Under the pieces are notes generated by a model. That model saw only the letters and a list, made by a program, of their open reading frames with translations, did no database searches and was not told the DNA's origin. From Phoronis australis (lineage: Eukaryota; Phoronida; Phoronidae): a stretch of 45,401 nt of DNA. Below, in pieces: positions 11,031 to 20,449 of this stretch (positions within the stretch are counted from its first letter, which is position 1; each line of letters opens with the position of its first letter). Position numbers and translations under genes: made by a program. The stretch lies in NCBI GenBank assembly GCA_002633005.1, contig NMRA01000911.1, forward strand, positions 56,345-101,745, given 5' to 3'.

Positions 11031-13050
11031 GGATTAGGGCATACGAGACAGACATGTAAATGGAACAACCATTGCAGAAAAAGTATTCAAAGTTGCTATT
11101 ACCCATATACTCCCAAAATAATGGAACGGTTCTCTTCCTATTTATATTTGTATGCTGTTGGAATTTGCAAACACCAGAAGGCTTCGTAAGAATTGACGAA
11201 GCCTATCTCATGACTAAGTGCTAAGGGATAATCCGATTAACTGGAAGATGATGTTGCGGCCAAGAACACAGTGGAGGGAGATGGCTGTCCGCCAGAGCTG
11301 CGCAAAAGCGTATTCACCAACCCAGTCAACGGTAATATAGATCAGAACCCAACCGACGTATATCACATGTTTTCTGGAAAAAACGTGCCTTTTATTCCGA
11401 CACCCTCCTCAAGAGCGTGGAGGATATAGGCGTGAACAATTGTACTTGAATTTTCGACCTGCACACTTGTCAGATAAGGGTCTAATTTTTCACATTGTCA
11501 GAAACGTCAAGTGACTCTGTGGTATGTCTAACATGAGAACACTTTCAACTCGAAAGACGTACTTCGATCAGCGAATTTGACAATGTGTTCAAGTTGTCCT
11601 GCTGTATGTGTAAAGCTCACGTTACCAATGGTAACATACATGTATGTACTGTGGTCTTCTAATCCTGCTGAAGCCACATGTTAAGTACAGAATCCGCAAT
11701 ATTGAATTCAATATTGGCATATAGCGTTAAGAAATGTTCATACCTTTTTCCAAAAATCCTTTTGGGAGTTGAAATGAGTCTGAAATTTCTAATAGTGATA
11801 AAGCTTCTTGAAATTTTAATAACTTTTTTGAAATGTCATTAAATTTATTTTCAATGTAAAAAGTCAATAACATTTCGTGAGGATGACTTGAATTGCCCAT
11901 ATAATTTGCTTTTGGACCGAAGAGAGTTTACAATAAGTTGAGAGATCAGCAGGTTAATTTTAAAGTTTTACTTAGTCAATTGAATTGTTCTGATTGAACT
12001 AACTAGTCTAAGCAAGCACGGACTGAGTCCTTGAGTAAATTGCAGCTAACATTGGGGTCACCATTCAAGCTGGTATGCAGGTGACTACACTGTACGACAG
12101 CAATTGATCATACATCTTTTTGAAACTATCATCATTTGTGACATGTCATTTTTCTTCTTTATTCTTCTCTGAAATCAAGAAAAATGGAAAATAGTAAGAC
12201 ATGTTACAAATACAAATCCGTGAAACTGGATCAAAATTAGGTCGTGCACTAATGGTATCACAAACTGAAGCAAAACGCTGTGAAAAACGTACAAGTAACT
12301 GTTGGATAGATACCCCTTGGAGACACAAAGTTGTAGAATTCAACGTACAAAGACTTATTGTCACTTTTAAAAACTTGATATAAAATGGACTGCAAACATG
12401 ACATGTGACTTGATTAAATCGTCAAGAAATGTCTGTAAATTTAAATTATTTTTTTTTAAGGTTTATGAATATTACAGGCAATATCACTTTTCTTATTGAC
12501 CCCGAACTAAACTTCCAAAAAGCGACTCAGAACAGGAAAATCACTTTTAATTTTACGTCTTCTGGATATAAGTAATGAACAACGAGGCCACAACATGTTC
12601 TACATAGAGAAACACCAAAAGTTGTTAATTTGAAATACCTAAATTCAGCAATATCATAGTTAAGCTAGGATTCCATGGAACAAATGAAACTTAAGTGAAT
12701 ATTCAAGTGAGACAGTTGACGAAGAAACATCAACAGGCTATCTTAGTTTAAATAGAAATATCTAAATGAATTACTGTCATAATAAGTAGATGAGTTGAGT
12801 AAAGCACATCCAATATCAGTGGTATCAATATCATCATTTCTATCAACAAGCAAATAAACAAAACAATTTTAAATGTTAAAATATTTAGACCTCAAAAATT
12901 ATTCAATATATCTATGAAATAAAGTGCAACACCTGAACGGGTAAAAGTTATTTCTTCATTGCGTTCAAGTCGTAGCTCCGGCTGTTGAAACCCATCACGG
13001 ATAATAGCTTCAAATAGCAATCAATTTCTTTGACCATGTCATCCAAATAA
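11031..13050. other. Non-coding, nothing recognised
   Basis: No ORF with a convincing composition. A perfect 9-bp inverted repeat (AGGCTTCGT ... ACGAAGCCT) lies at 11179-11204. Opposing ORFs at 12146-12383 mirror each other and look like chance frames. Otherwise AT-rich sequence. Confidence 0.45.
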
Positions 13051-13602
13051 ATGTCGCTTTGGGGGTGTCATCTCCCTGTGTTTCGCCCTGGCTTCCTTAT
13101 TTTATCAGTCGCCGTATTTTGTCTAGGTTTCTTGGAGTTCTTCAAAAACCCATGCATATTTTTCACACAGAATTCCGTGAGCATAAGTGCTTATCTGACA
13201 CAGGTATTCCATCATGGCCCACACCAGTGCTGTAGGATCACCCGTCGACACAAAGCATATCGTTTTTTTAAATTGTTCTACGTTGCTACACACACTAATA
13301 CTCACTATTTCGTGTTTTTTCGTCCAGGTCAACTTTGGACAGCCAGGCGTTTCGTTAGTCTCAATAAACGTCTCTGTCGAATGCAGCTTGGTAGGGATAG
13401 TAGCGTTCGTCTTTTTCAATCAAAAAGCATTCGTTTTCTAATTTTTCAAAAACCGTTTTGGGTAACTGAAAAGCTTTTCCCGGAAATGTATGCTATGAAC
13501 CAACCTCACACGTCCTTTCATGTTGCAACTCACGTTTTCATGATGTTACGCAAACGCTGCATGCAAACGCCTTACTCTATTTTATTGATGTCGTGGATGT
13601 AA
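13051..13602 (+). CDS. Unrecognised ORF, 183 codons
   Basis: One of the two longest open frames in the window. It starts with ATG and ends TAA, and its translation is rich in F, H, R and C with hydrophobic runs near residues 10-35. I recognise no domain. Two other open frames overlap it: 75 codons on the plus strand (13214-13441) and 98 codons on the minus strand (13123-13419). At most one is real. Local base composition is more GC-balanced than its surroundings. It lies ~700 bp before the virus-like relic, so it could be a decayed part of the same element, but nothing in it proves this. Confidence 0.2.
   Translation: MSLWGCHLPVFRPGFLILSVAVFCLGFLEFFKNPCIFFTQNSVSISAYLTQVFHHGPHQCCRITRRHKAYRFFKLFYVATHTNTHYFVFFRPGQLWTARRFVSLNKRLCRMQLGRDSSVRLFQSKSIRFLIFQKPFWVTEKLFPEMYAMNQPHTSFHVATHVFMMLRKRCMQTPYSILLMSWM
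13123..13419 (-). CDS. Unrecognised minus-strand ORF, possible alternative to the overlapping frame
   Basis: Frame of 98 codons whose C-terminal half has balanced, protein-like composition (TALVWAMMEYLCQISTYAHG, then EKYAWVFEELQET). It is in the same orientation as the ORF at 13617-13934, so the two could be pieces of one minus-strand gene broken by stops at 13420-13616. No family recognised. Confidence 0.25.
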   Translation of the reverse strand: MKKTNATIPTKLHSTETFIETNETPGCPKLTWTKKHEIVSISVCSNVEQFKKTICFVSTGDPTALVWAMMEYLCQISTYAHGILCEKYAWVFEELQET

Positions 13603-13616
13603 GAAACGAGGTTTTC

Positions 13617-13934
13617 TTATAGATTGAGGTACTTGGTGTCAGCGTAAGGACCGAATAGTCGGTAAACCAACGCAGCCGCAACTTCTCCGTCTTCATTTCC
13701 TCCTAGTTCCCGCACGTAAATTTTGAGATCAAACAAAGACTTAAAGTTGTACAAATTATCTAGGAAAATACATTGAAAATGATCTAGGGAAATCTTCTTG
13801 GCTCTTAAATACATGACTAGATAGTGCTTGGCAGGTTTTTCAAGGAAATTTCTTAGACGACCGCGATGCGCGGCAATGAGACAACGAAAAAAAAAACGGT
13901 TGTCACGGTGTTGGACATTCGATCCCGAACGCAT
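13617..13934 (-). CDS. Unrecognised minus-strand ORF, 105 codons
   Basis: Starts ATG at 13934 and ends DTKYLNL then TAA. It has a basic start, mixed charged and aromatic middle, and the stretch LKIYVRELGGNEDGEVAAAL near the end, which looks like folded-protein composition. No known domain. Together with the minus ORF at 13123-13419 and the plus-strand relic at 14318-15072 it may mark an old multi-gene insertion. Confidence 0.3.
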   Translation of the reverse strand: MRSGSNVQHRDNRFFFRCLIAAHRGRLRNFLEKPAKHYLVMYLRAKKISLDHFQCIFLDNLYNFKSLFDLKIYVRELGGNEDGEVAAALVYRLFGPYADTKYLNL

Positions 13935-14317
13935 TAACCATAAACCGTACGTTCCTAAACCTACTCAAACAAAACGTCCGACGTAGGTCTATTGTCCGTT
14001 TTATACTCCAGCCAGTTCCCGCGAAGCCTTGACTTGTGATGAACTTCTGAGACACCTCCAGCAACTGTTACGCTCGTTGAATCAATAACCTGCTGTCTCT
14101 ATAACTGACTCTCTTTAGTGCACAAGTGACTGAGAACGCGCACTTTCCCTGACGAGACACAATTTGTCTACGTTCTCATAAACTAAAATAAACATTTTTC
14201 GTCAACTATTGCCATTTGTTCTCCGCCGTCCGAATATGAAAGATGTCAAGGCAAACGCACCGATACTATTGGAACGATAGCTTCGTCTAGTGTAGCCTAG
14301 ACTATCATTGAAAACGG
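13935..14317. other. Non-coding between candidate ORFs
   Basis: No open frame of note. It separates minus-strand ORFs from the plus-strand relic, as a divergent promoter region would, but no promoter motif can be argued. Confidence 0.3.
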
Positions 14318-15072
14318 AAATCGAGAGCTCATCTTATGCCTCTCGGAGATTGCACTCAACGTTCTAAGAGGGAACGTACCTCTAAGACCCCATCATAAAA
14401 CAAAACTCTGTAGGCACAAAACAGCTTTGAGAACCTTGGTCAAAAAAGACGATCATTAGGAGAAAGAAATAAATACTCCAGTGAAGTGGATTTTTGGCTG
14501 CCGTCCTCGCACCACTCTTCGGTGGTGTAGCCAGTACAGTTGTTTCGTCCTTGTTTGGAAAACATGAAGTACGCCAAAAATGGTTCTGGCCGACCCAAGA
14601 CTGCTACGTTCGTTTGCGATTCACAAACGTCCGTCCATTCTTGCTGTCAAACCAACGAGTGGACTCCACGGGGAGATGAAAGATGTGCTGGACCGGCCGG
14701 CAAGACATTGACAAAAAGAAGAAAAATAAGTTGTATAACCAAATCCTGTGACGATACGCGATCACTGATATACCTGTAGGTGATCATTCAACCTGTAAAC
14801 ATTCAAATTGACCAGGCCACGTCTCAGTCAGATGAAAATGTTGACCGACTTGTTTTGGAGACCATTCGTGCTCCCATGCGCCGCAAAGCAAGTTTGATTC
14901 ACAAAGTCCTCATATGTCTTGGGACAGCAAGGGTCAAGTGGTCATGGATGATCTCTTGAACGATGTTCTTCTTAAACCCAAATTTCCTGACGCCGTCGGG
15001 TGGCGGGTGTTTGCGGCCAGCTTGCTGGAGGCTAATGTGCTGCGCGAACTCTTAGGCAAAAAAGATCGATGA
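14318..15072 (+). mobile_element. Relic of a virus-like (Maverick/Polinton-type?) accessory protein gene
   Basis: Short conserved pieces appear in order but in different frames: LILCLSEIALNVLRGNVPL followed by a basic RHKTALRTL segment; a hydrophobic GFLAAVLAPLFGGVASTVV segment at ~14490; PKMVLADPRLL at ~14572; and a C-terminal domain with SWDSKGQVVMDDLLND and GWRVFAASLLEANV ending LGKKDR then TGA. From memory this combination (basic region, GG-hydrophobic segment, 'KMVL.DPRLL', 'W..KG.v') is an uncharacterised family common in marine invertebrate genomes and near Maverick-class elements. I cannot confirm that link here. At least three frame changes make it a pseudogene. Confidence 0.5.
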
Positions 15073-15421
15073 GTGAGAACAAAGTCGAGTTTCTTACCAC
15101 CTACAACGAAGAAGTTAAAGGTAAAATTTTGGAGTGTTTCAACAGAACGATAAATATTTTACAACCAACGATATACTGCAATCTCATCGTACAATCAGAG
15201 CTACCATCGCTTTATCAGAATCGCACCTGCTTTGGTCACTACTGATAATCAGAAACAAGTGTGGAAAACCCTTTTCGGTCAGGTCTCCATTTGCCGTCGC
15301 TCCCAAATGTGTGTATTGGGAAACCAAACAAGCCCTGAAAAGTCGTTTCAATTAACATCGTTGGCCCAGTTATGGGGACTTCTATGATTCTACGGTTTTC
15401 AGAGATATAGCCGCCACACAC
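15073..15421. other. Transition between virus-like relic and Penelope tail
   Basis: Frames here look partly coding (FLTTYNEEVKGKILECFNRT on the plus strand) but are short and broken. The last ~60 bases are in frame with the Penelope tail and probably belong to it. Confidence 0.3.
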
Positions 15422-15590
15422 CACTCTTTCTCCCGGGATGATGTCACGATTCTGGATAGAGAGGAAAATTAGTTCAGGTGAGGTGTCAAGGAAGCAATTT
15501 ATGAAACAGTTGAGAATCCTAGCCTAAACAGGCAAGGGGGCATGAAGTTTCTGTTGTCAAGGAAGTGGTATAGGGCACTAAAGACTGTGC
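15422..15590 (+). mobile_element. Penelope-like element, GIY-YIG endonuclease C-terminal relic
   Basis: The plus-strand frame shows HHSFSRDDVTILDREEN, two stops, then GVKEAIYETVENPSLNRQGG and a region ending WYRAL. In Penelope-like retroelements the end of the GIY-YIG endonuclease domain carries exactly this pattern: H.F....V.ILDRE..W..RGVKEAIY....PSLNR.GG. The tryptophan position is now a stop and a second stop follows closely. Reverse transcriptase is not seen upstream, so only the 3' end survives. It immediately follows the virus-like relic. Confidence 0.75.
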
Positions 15591-15894
15591 AACCTTCTAA
15601 AATTGTCTGCTCATTACGACGATTAAACTAACGAAAATATCGAAAGTACATTTATACGGAAACTAAGATGTCGGTGGACTACCGCGACTTCCGTTACGAC
15701 CGGGCAGCTGACAACCAACAATGATCGACATAATACCATTCGCTGATGAAAGAAAACTTGCCATGGTGTCAAATGCTGTAACATAATTATTAAGGAATTT
15801 AAATTAAAATGCGATGAATACAGTCATCCAGTTGAGTAATAATATGTAGAAAAATAAACCAATTACTGGATTTACGGTTTATTAAGTTGGCTAC
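15591..15894. other. Non-coding, Penelope 3' flank
   Basis: AT-rich, no gene. It may be the 3' part of the plus-strand Penelope relic. Confidence 0.35.
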
Positions 15895-15924
15895 GTTGCG
15901 TCCTCTTCTCGAGGACTTCATCAG
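15895..15924 (-). ncRNA. Hammerhead-ribozyme-like motif, Penelope type
   Basis: On the minus strand CTGATGA is followed by a GTCCTC/GAGGAC stem closed by a short loop and then GCAAC. A hammerhead core needs CUGAnGA, stem II, and GAAA. Here GAAA reads GCAA, so the ribozyme is probably inactive. Penelope-like elements are known to carry hammerhead motifs in their terminal regions. The motif is on the opposite strand from the endonuclease relic at 15422-15590, so it belongs to another copy or an inverted piece. Confidence 0.5.
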
Positions 15925-16206
15925 GCCAATGAGGTGTCACATGACTCGTCATGGGATCCACAGCAAATAATGATATTTGCATACACGTTTTCAACAATAA
16001 ACGGCTAATTCGTCTGAAGCACCAACACTAAACGTCCTGGTAACTTGTGTGTCGCAAGGGGTTCAAACCTAAAAGCCTGTTTGATGCTTCAAAACTCAAT
16101 TCCTGTCAAGTCGTCAGCAGAGACAAAATTGTCCTCGCACGTGGTCCCTCGTCAGCGAGCTACTGTATTCCGAGCTGCATAAATTATTTGCTTAAGACCG
16201 GGCGTG
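15925..16206. other. Non-coding, nothing recognised
   Basis: No open frame or clear repeat. It may be part of the minus-strand Penelope copy upstream of the hammerhead-like motif. Confidence 0.35.
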
Positions 16207-16347
16207 CGTTCAGTAGACGCTAGGACCTACGCTATGACCTAGCTAAAGTCTAGTCAAGGTCACGTGTTTACATTTAAAATACACGGCAATATCTCACGTA
16301 ATATCGCGAAGTCTTGCTTTTTAGCGAGGTCCTAGCGTTACTGAACG
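16207..16347. mobile_element. Small MITE with ~21-bp terminal inverted repeats
   Basis: CGTTCAGTAGACGCTAGGAC at the left matches, inverted and with one missing base, the right end AGGTCCTAGCGTTACTGAAC. The 141-bp interval has no coding capacity. I see no convincing target-site duplication in the flanks. Confidence 0.7.
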
Positions 16348-16423
16348 GGAGACGGCATTTAGGCGCACCTTCAGAATTAGAGGTACCTGTATGCCTCCAA
16401 TTGCCGGGTTTTACGGCAACGCC

Positions 16424-16463
16424 GTAGTAGTAGTAGTAGTGGTAGTGGTAGTGGTAGTGGTAG
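16424..16463. repeat. (GTA)n / (GTAGTG)n microsatellite
   Basis: About five GTA-type units followed by four GTAGTG-type units. A short ORF running through it on the minus strand is an artefact of the repeat. Confidence 0.95.
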
Positions 16464-16743
16464 CCTATTTTTATAATTAATCGCACCTCGCGACTGCTTT
16501 ACCAACACCTCAGATAAAAAGTGGTGCTAAGGTGAGCTCTAGGCCACCTTAACTTAAGTTACAACGCCATTTCCATGCAAAACACTATGGTGGCGCTAAG
16601 GTGGTTTGGAGTTACAGGATTTGTGTGTATTGTGAATGAGAAACTTAAGGTGACCTTAAAATAACGTGACCTGAAGTTAGTCCCCCAGCTCTTTGGTGCT
16701 ATCGTTCGTTTTTTGAAGTTAGCGAGAAATAAATGTTCAACGT
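16464..16743. other. Non-coding, possible AAGGTGG-rich foldback
   Basis: Contains several copies of GCTAAGGTG, CCACCTTAA and AACTTAAGG in both orientations between 16520 and 16680, which may be an old small inverted-repeat element. No clean ends can be drawn. Confidence 0.35.
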
Positions 16744-17090
16744 CTATAAAAATACATAAATTTCACGGTAACGTACAGTAAGTTGGTCATGAAGCCATTC
16801 TCGAGTTTTTCTCCGCAATGAATACAAGAATCTACCATTATTCTTTCGCAGTTTCCAAATCATGACAGTCAACTCTAATGCGACTAACCTTTTTATATTT
16901 ATAGTATAGCAATAAAGTGACAGGTAGGCACATACGCATGTCCTCACCTATCGTTGGGACATAAATCCATTTCACAAAAGCATCTATATCTTTGACAAAA
17001 CAAATAGGCCTACACTTAGAATCCAAAAATTCCTCCTGCACACACACTTTTCTCAATACAATTACCCTCATCTCTGATATTCCCAAAGCT
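16744..17090 (-). CDS. Two possible exons of an unrecognised minus-strand gene
   Basis: On the minus strand an acceptor (TGTGTGTGCAG) at ~17038 is followed by EFLDSKCRPICFVKDIDAF and continues to a donor (GATAG then GTGAGG) at ~16948. Farther on, a second open stretch at 16744-16885 contains NNGRFLYSLRRKTREWLHDQ and ends at TAG. The composition is protein-like and the splice signals fit, but I have no homologue in mind and the region between is not resolved. It could be chance. Confidence 0.25.
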
Positions 17091-18299
17091 GCTATTCGAA
17101 ACCCATCTTAAACAGAAATTCGAAAACCGAAGTCAGGCTTTTAAACAGTGCGTCAAGAGTTAATTAAACCATTTAGTAATGAAGAAACGATACTCTTGTG
17201 AAAGCTTTGACGTAACAATGCAATTTACTACCTTGAGCGACTCCTCGGAAAAAATAACGAACGTGAGTTGTGTGATCTCGGGCAGTGATGTACTAATTAT
17301 TTGAAAGCTATACTTTTTTAGAACAGATCAACATACATGGCCTCTTAAAAGATGTTAGAAACTACTTTCCCATTCAATTCCCTGAAAACAAAATGCATTG
17401 TAACCCCTGACATCCCTTAAAAGTTTAGAGGAAATTTTGAAAGCATTTTTCGAAGTCTGCTAAACGGGCAAGCATGACCTACGCTTTTAGCAAATAACGT
17501 GGGTAAAGACTAGCCACTAAGAACTATAGTTTCCAATCTGTGCGATACGGAATACGAGGTTTTAGTTGATTCCTGCTTTTATTTTTCAAAATTGACACCA
17601 ATGATGCACTAGCAGGTGACACTACGACGATTGGTTGAAATCATAAAAGCAGGGTTTACTGTCATTTTAACGACTAGGAAAGTTACAATACAGTGAAAAA
17701 ACAACATGGCAAATTTGACACATGTGTATCATTTATTTCAGATATCACGAAAGTTTCACGGGTAGTCCTGTTAAAATGAATGTTCAAGGAACCAGTAATT
17801 TGTAGTCACGTGGTGTCTACAGTGGCTGAATGTTTGAGGCCATCAAGCAATATCAATGAGGCTTACTACAGCTCTCTCCATTGTTTCTGAAACTGCGGGA
17901 AGTCCGATTTTGGCTAATAAAATGGAGTGTTACGTCCTCGAGTGTAATTGAAACCAAAGCCAAATTTGTTACAAAGCAGAGAGTAATTTGATGTACGGTA
18001 TTTGTTTTGCTTGGCTCGTGTATAATGAATGTTTCTTTTCAAATCAAACTTGGGGGGTTATTGAAACAGCATTTTTTTCAATAGGCAAGAATGTGCTTAT
18101 GAGTTGTGGACAACCGTCAATGGAAAACTATTGACTTTTCTCAGAAATGCACAAATGTCAAATGTTCAGTAATGATTGAACAGATGTGCATGTTTGCATT
18201 GTTGTATTTACCAAAGCACGGAGCATGATAATGAAGTTCCTTAAAATTGGTTTCACATCAAACATTTTGGTCTAATCATAGATCAATCCCTTTTAATAG
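17091..18299. other. Non-coding, nothing recognised
   Basis: AT-rich stretch without supported ORFs, RNA genes or repeat edges. Confidence 0.45.
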
Positions 18300-18850
18300 C
18301 TACGTTGGGCCGACGTCGCCATTCGTTGGCTCGAGGTCGATTGGTCGCGGTCGGTTTTTTGACTTTGGTCCGACGTTGGTCGGCGGTCTACGAGATACTG
18401 CTTTAAAAAGCCTGCTTTGCACTTCCAAGTAAATTTTACGCTTGCGATATTGTTTTTTATAGTTACAGTGTGTTAGTCAACATATTTGTCCTACTTTGAG
18501 TATTGTTCAGTCTTGACGTCGGACCAACGCTGGCTCAGCGTCGGGTACGTTTGACGTTGGGCCGACGCGAGTGCGACGCGGTGCGAGAAATCATATGTGG
18601 TGCTGAGTCCGACGTCGGTCCAACGTCGTGTTGTTGTCAAAAGTGTAGGTCCATTTAACTATAGCGTCAAATTAAAAAAGGAAAATTAAAAATACGTCTG
18701 TGATTCTGAAAAATATTTACTGCCGTGCATAAGTCAGCCTATTTGTCCTTCTTTGAGTATTGTTCAGTTTTGACGTCGAACCAACGCTGGCTCAGCGTCG
18801 GGCACGTTTGACGTTGTGCCGACGCGGGTGCGACGCCGGGTGCGAGAAAT
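18300..18850. repeat. CGACGT-rich repeat with a ~118-bp direct duplication
   Basis: Local GC rises sharply. Variants of GGCCGACGT, GTCGG(A/T)CCAACG and ACGTTGG recur at about 18303-18385, 18515-18625 and 18770-18845, in both orientations. Segments 18475-18592 and 18732-18850 are direct copies: both run from AGTCA-CTATTTGTCC through TTTGAGTATTGTTCAGT and GCTGGCTCAGCGTCGGG to GCGAGAAAT. This looks like a MITE or small satellite family. Short ORFs here are repeat artefacts. Confidence 0.8.
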
Positions 18851-20299
18851 TTCAGGACGCTCACGGTTCGTACGCTCAACGGTGCTATTCTGTCTTCAGG
18901 TCGCTTTAGCGACGCACCATTTATGGTCGCCACACTTGAAAGGAGCCTGACTAATATGCAATTTCTCTTTCTCCCCGACAGGGTCACTAACTATCCCAGC
19001 CCTACAACCTTCTCAAATTGTACTCATTCTGGTACTAGAAAGGTAGTTACGAGATCCCACGTGACCAGAGTTCCGGCGATTCATCACAGTCAACATCCCA
19101 TCGAAAGAGACGCGAAGTCTTCAAAGATCTAGGAAACTAAAAGGTAACCCAGCAGACAAGTTTCAACTATTAATACCATCGGTTAAGGTTGTTGAAATTC
19201 AAGTTTATAGCCAAATTTGGGTAATCAATCATCTGTCTCATTATCCTGGATATTAACATGTTCAGGCCTCCAGGCAGCTGTTTCACACTTACACTTACCT
19301 ACAATATTTTTACTTTGATACCATGCTGAACAATATGTGATTTCACAATATTGTTTTCCAGGATTTAATATCTGTTTGGCAGGATAGCTACTGAACAAAA
19401 ATACCAGTTATGACATGAAAAACTTTTATGTTGTTAATTAAGACACTTATTTAATTAATGACCAATTATTTAAACTTTTTAAGTGCAACAAAAATTCTTC
19501 TTCCAAAAGACAGTTTAGTAACTCTGGACACCATATCCACAACTTAAGACGCAATTTTTCCAGGGGTTTGCAAATGAGACGGGGGTGTTTGGACCCGAGG
19601 GAAGAGAAGACCCAAAATGAACTTGTATAAAAGAGGAAATATAATTTTGATTACTGCTATACACAAAATACAACTTAAGAGCACGTCCAAGAATGAACCA
19701 GACAAAAAGTCAATAGCGTCTCTTTGTACAACGATTTCCTTCGAAATTTGGCTCTTATTTATATACGGATACGTGGTATTTATTTAATAATTAGTAGAAC
19801 TATGTTAAGTTGTTGTTTTTACTAAGTGTGGAATCGGTTGCTGTAAATACAATAGCACTTACTGGTGTTTAGTATTCATTAGCAGGCCCCGCCAGACTTG
19901 ATTTCCTAGTCAATCGACGAAAGTTGCGATTGCATTTGAAATTCTTGCTAGTTTGATAGTGTATTAAGCAATTTCTAGTATTCACTCTTTCAATTGGCTA
20001 TTATTTCAAGAACTCGGTCGTGTACGATGATTCCTTCATAAGTCGACGTAGCACGGGCTTAACAAAAGCTAGCCTTGGTACGAAGCCAGCTGGCTAAACA
20101 AAAGCCAACGGTTCATTCAAGGTGACGTTTTGATATACGCCTTCTGGATAATGGAGTAGAATTTTTGACAATATTCAGTACAAAATTGGCAAAACAATAA
20201 AATTGCTAAAGGGGAGGGGGGCATATTTTGCCAATTAGATTTGTTGACACAACGTGAGCAAAATAAAAATATTTCTTTACAAAAATACCCAACATCAAG
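18851..20299. other. Non-coding, nothing recognised
   Basis: No convincing ORF. A loose direct repeat GGCTTAACAAAAGC / GGCTAAACAAAAGCC occurs near 20055-20105. A short G-rich patch lies near 20210. Confidence 0.4.
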
Positions 20300-20449
20300 G
20301 AACGTGTATCACAACTACACACTTCAGTGCAAGTTGTCAAATGTAGAACATTCACTTTCTATGCAGAAGATTCAGTTGCAAAAGTTATGAAATCTACAGA
20401 CAATTTTGAAAAAGCCGCGAGTTTGAAAAAGTGGTTTGTTAAAAAGTAA
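20300..20449 (+). CDS. Candidate terminal exon of an unrecognised plus-strand gene
   Basis: A possible acceptor (ACATCAAG) precedes a 50-codon open frame that ends at TAA. The residues include VVKCRTFTFYAEDSVAKVMK and a basic tail EKAASLKKWFVKK. The charged, balanced composition contrasts with neighbouring frames. It lacks an ATG at the start, as expected for a last exon. The polypyrimidine tract before the acceptor is weak and no upstream exon is identified. Confidence 0.3.
   Translation, partial: ERVSQLHTSVQVVKCRTFTFYAEDSVAKVMKSTDNFEKAASLKKWFVKK

Noticed and set aside
18739-18987. 82-codon minus ORF
   Set aside because: It reads through the CGACGT-rich repeat; codon pattern comes from the repeat.
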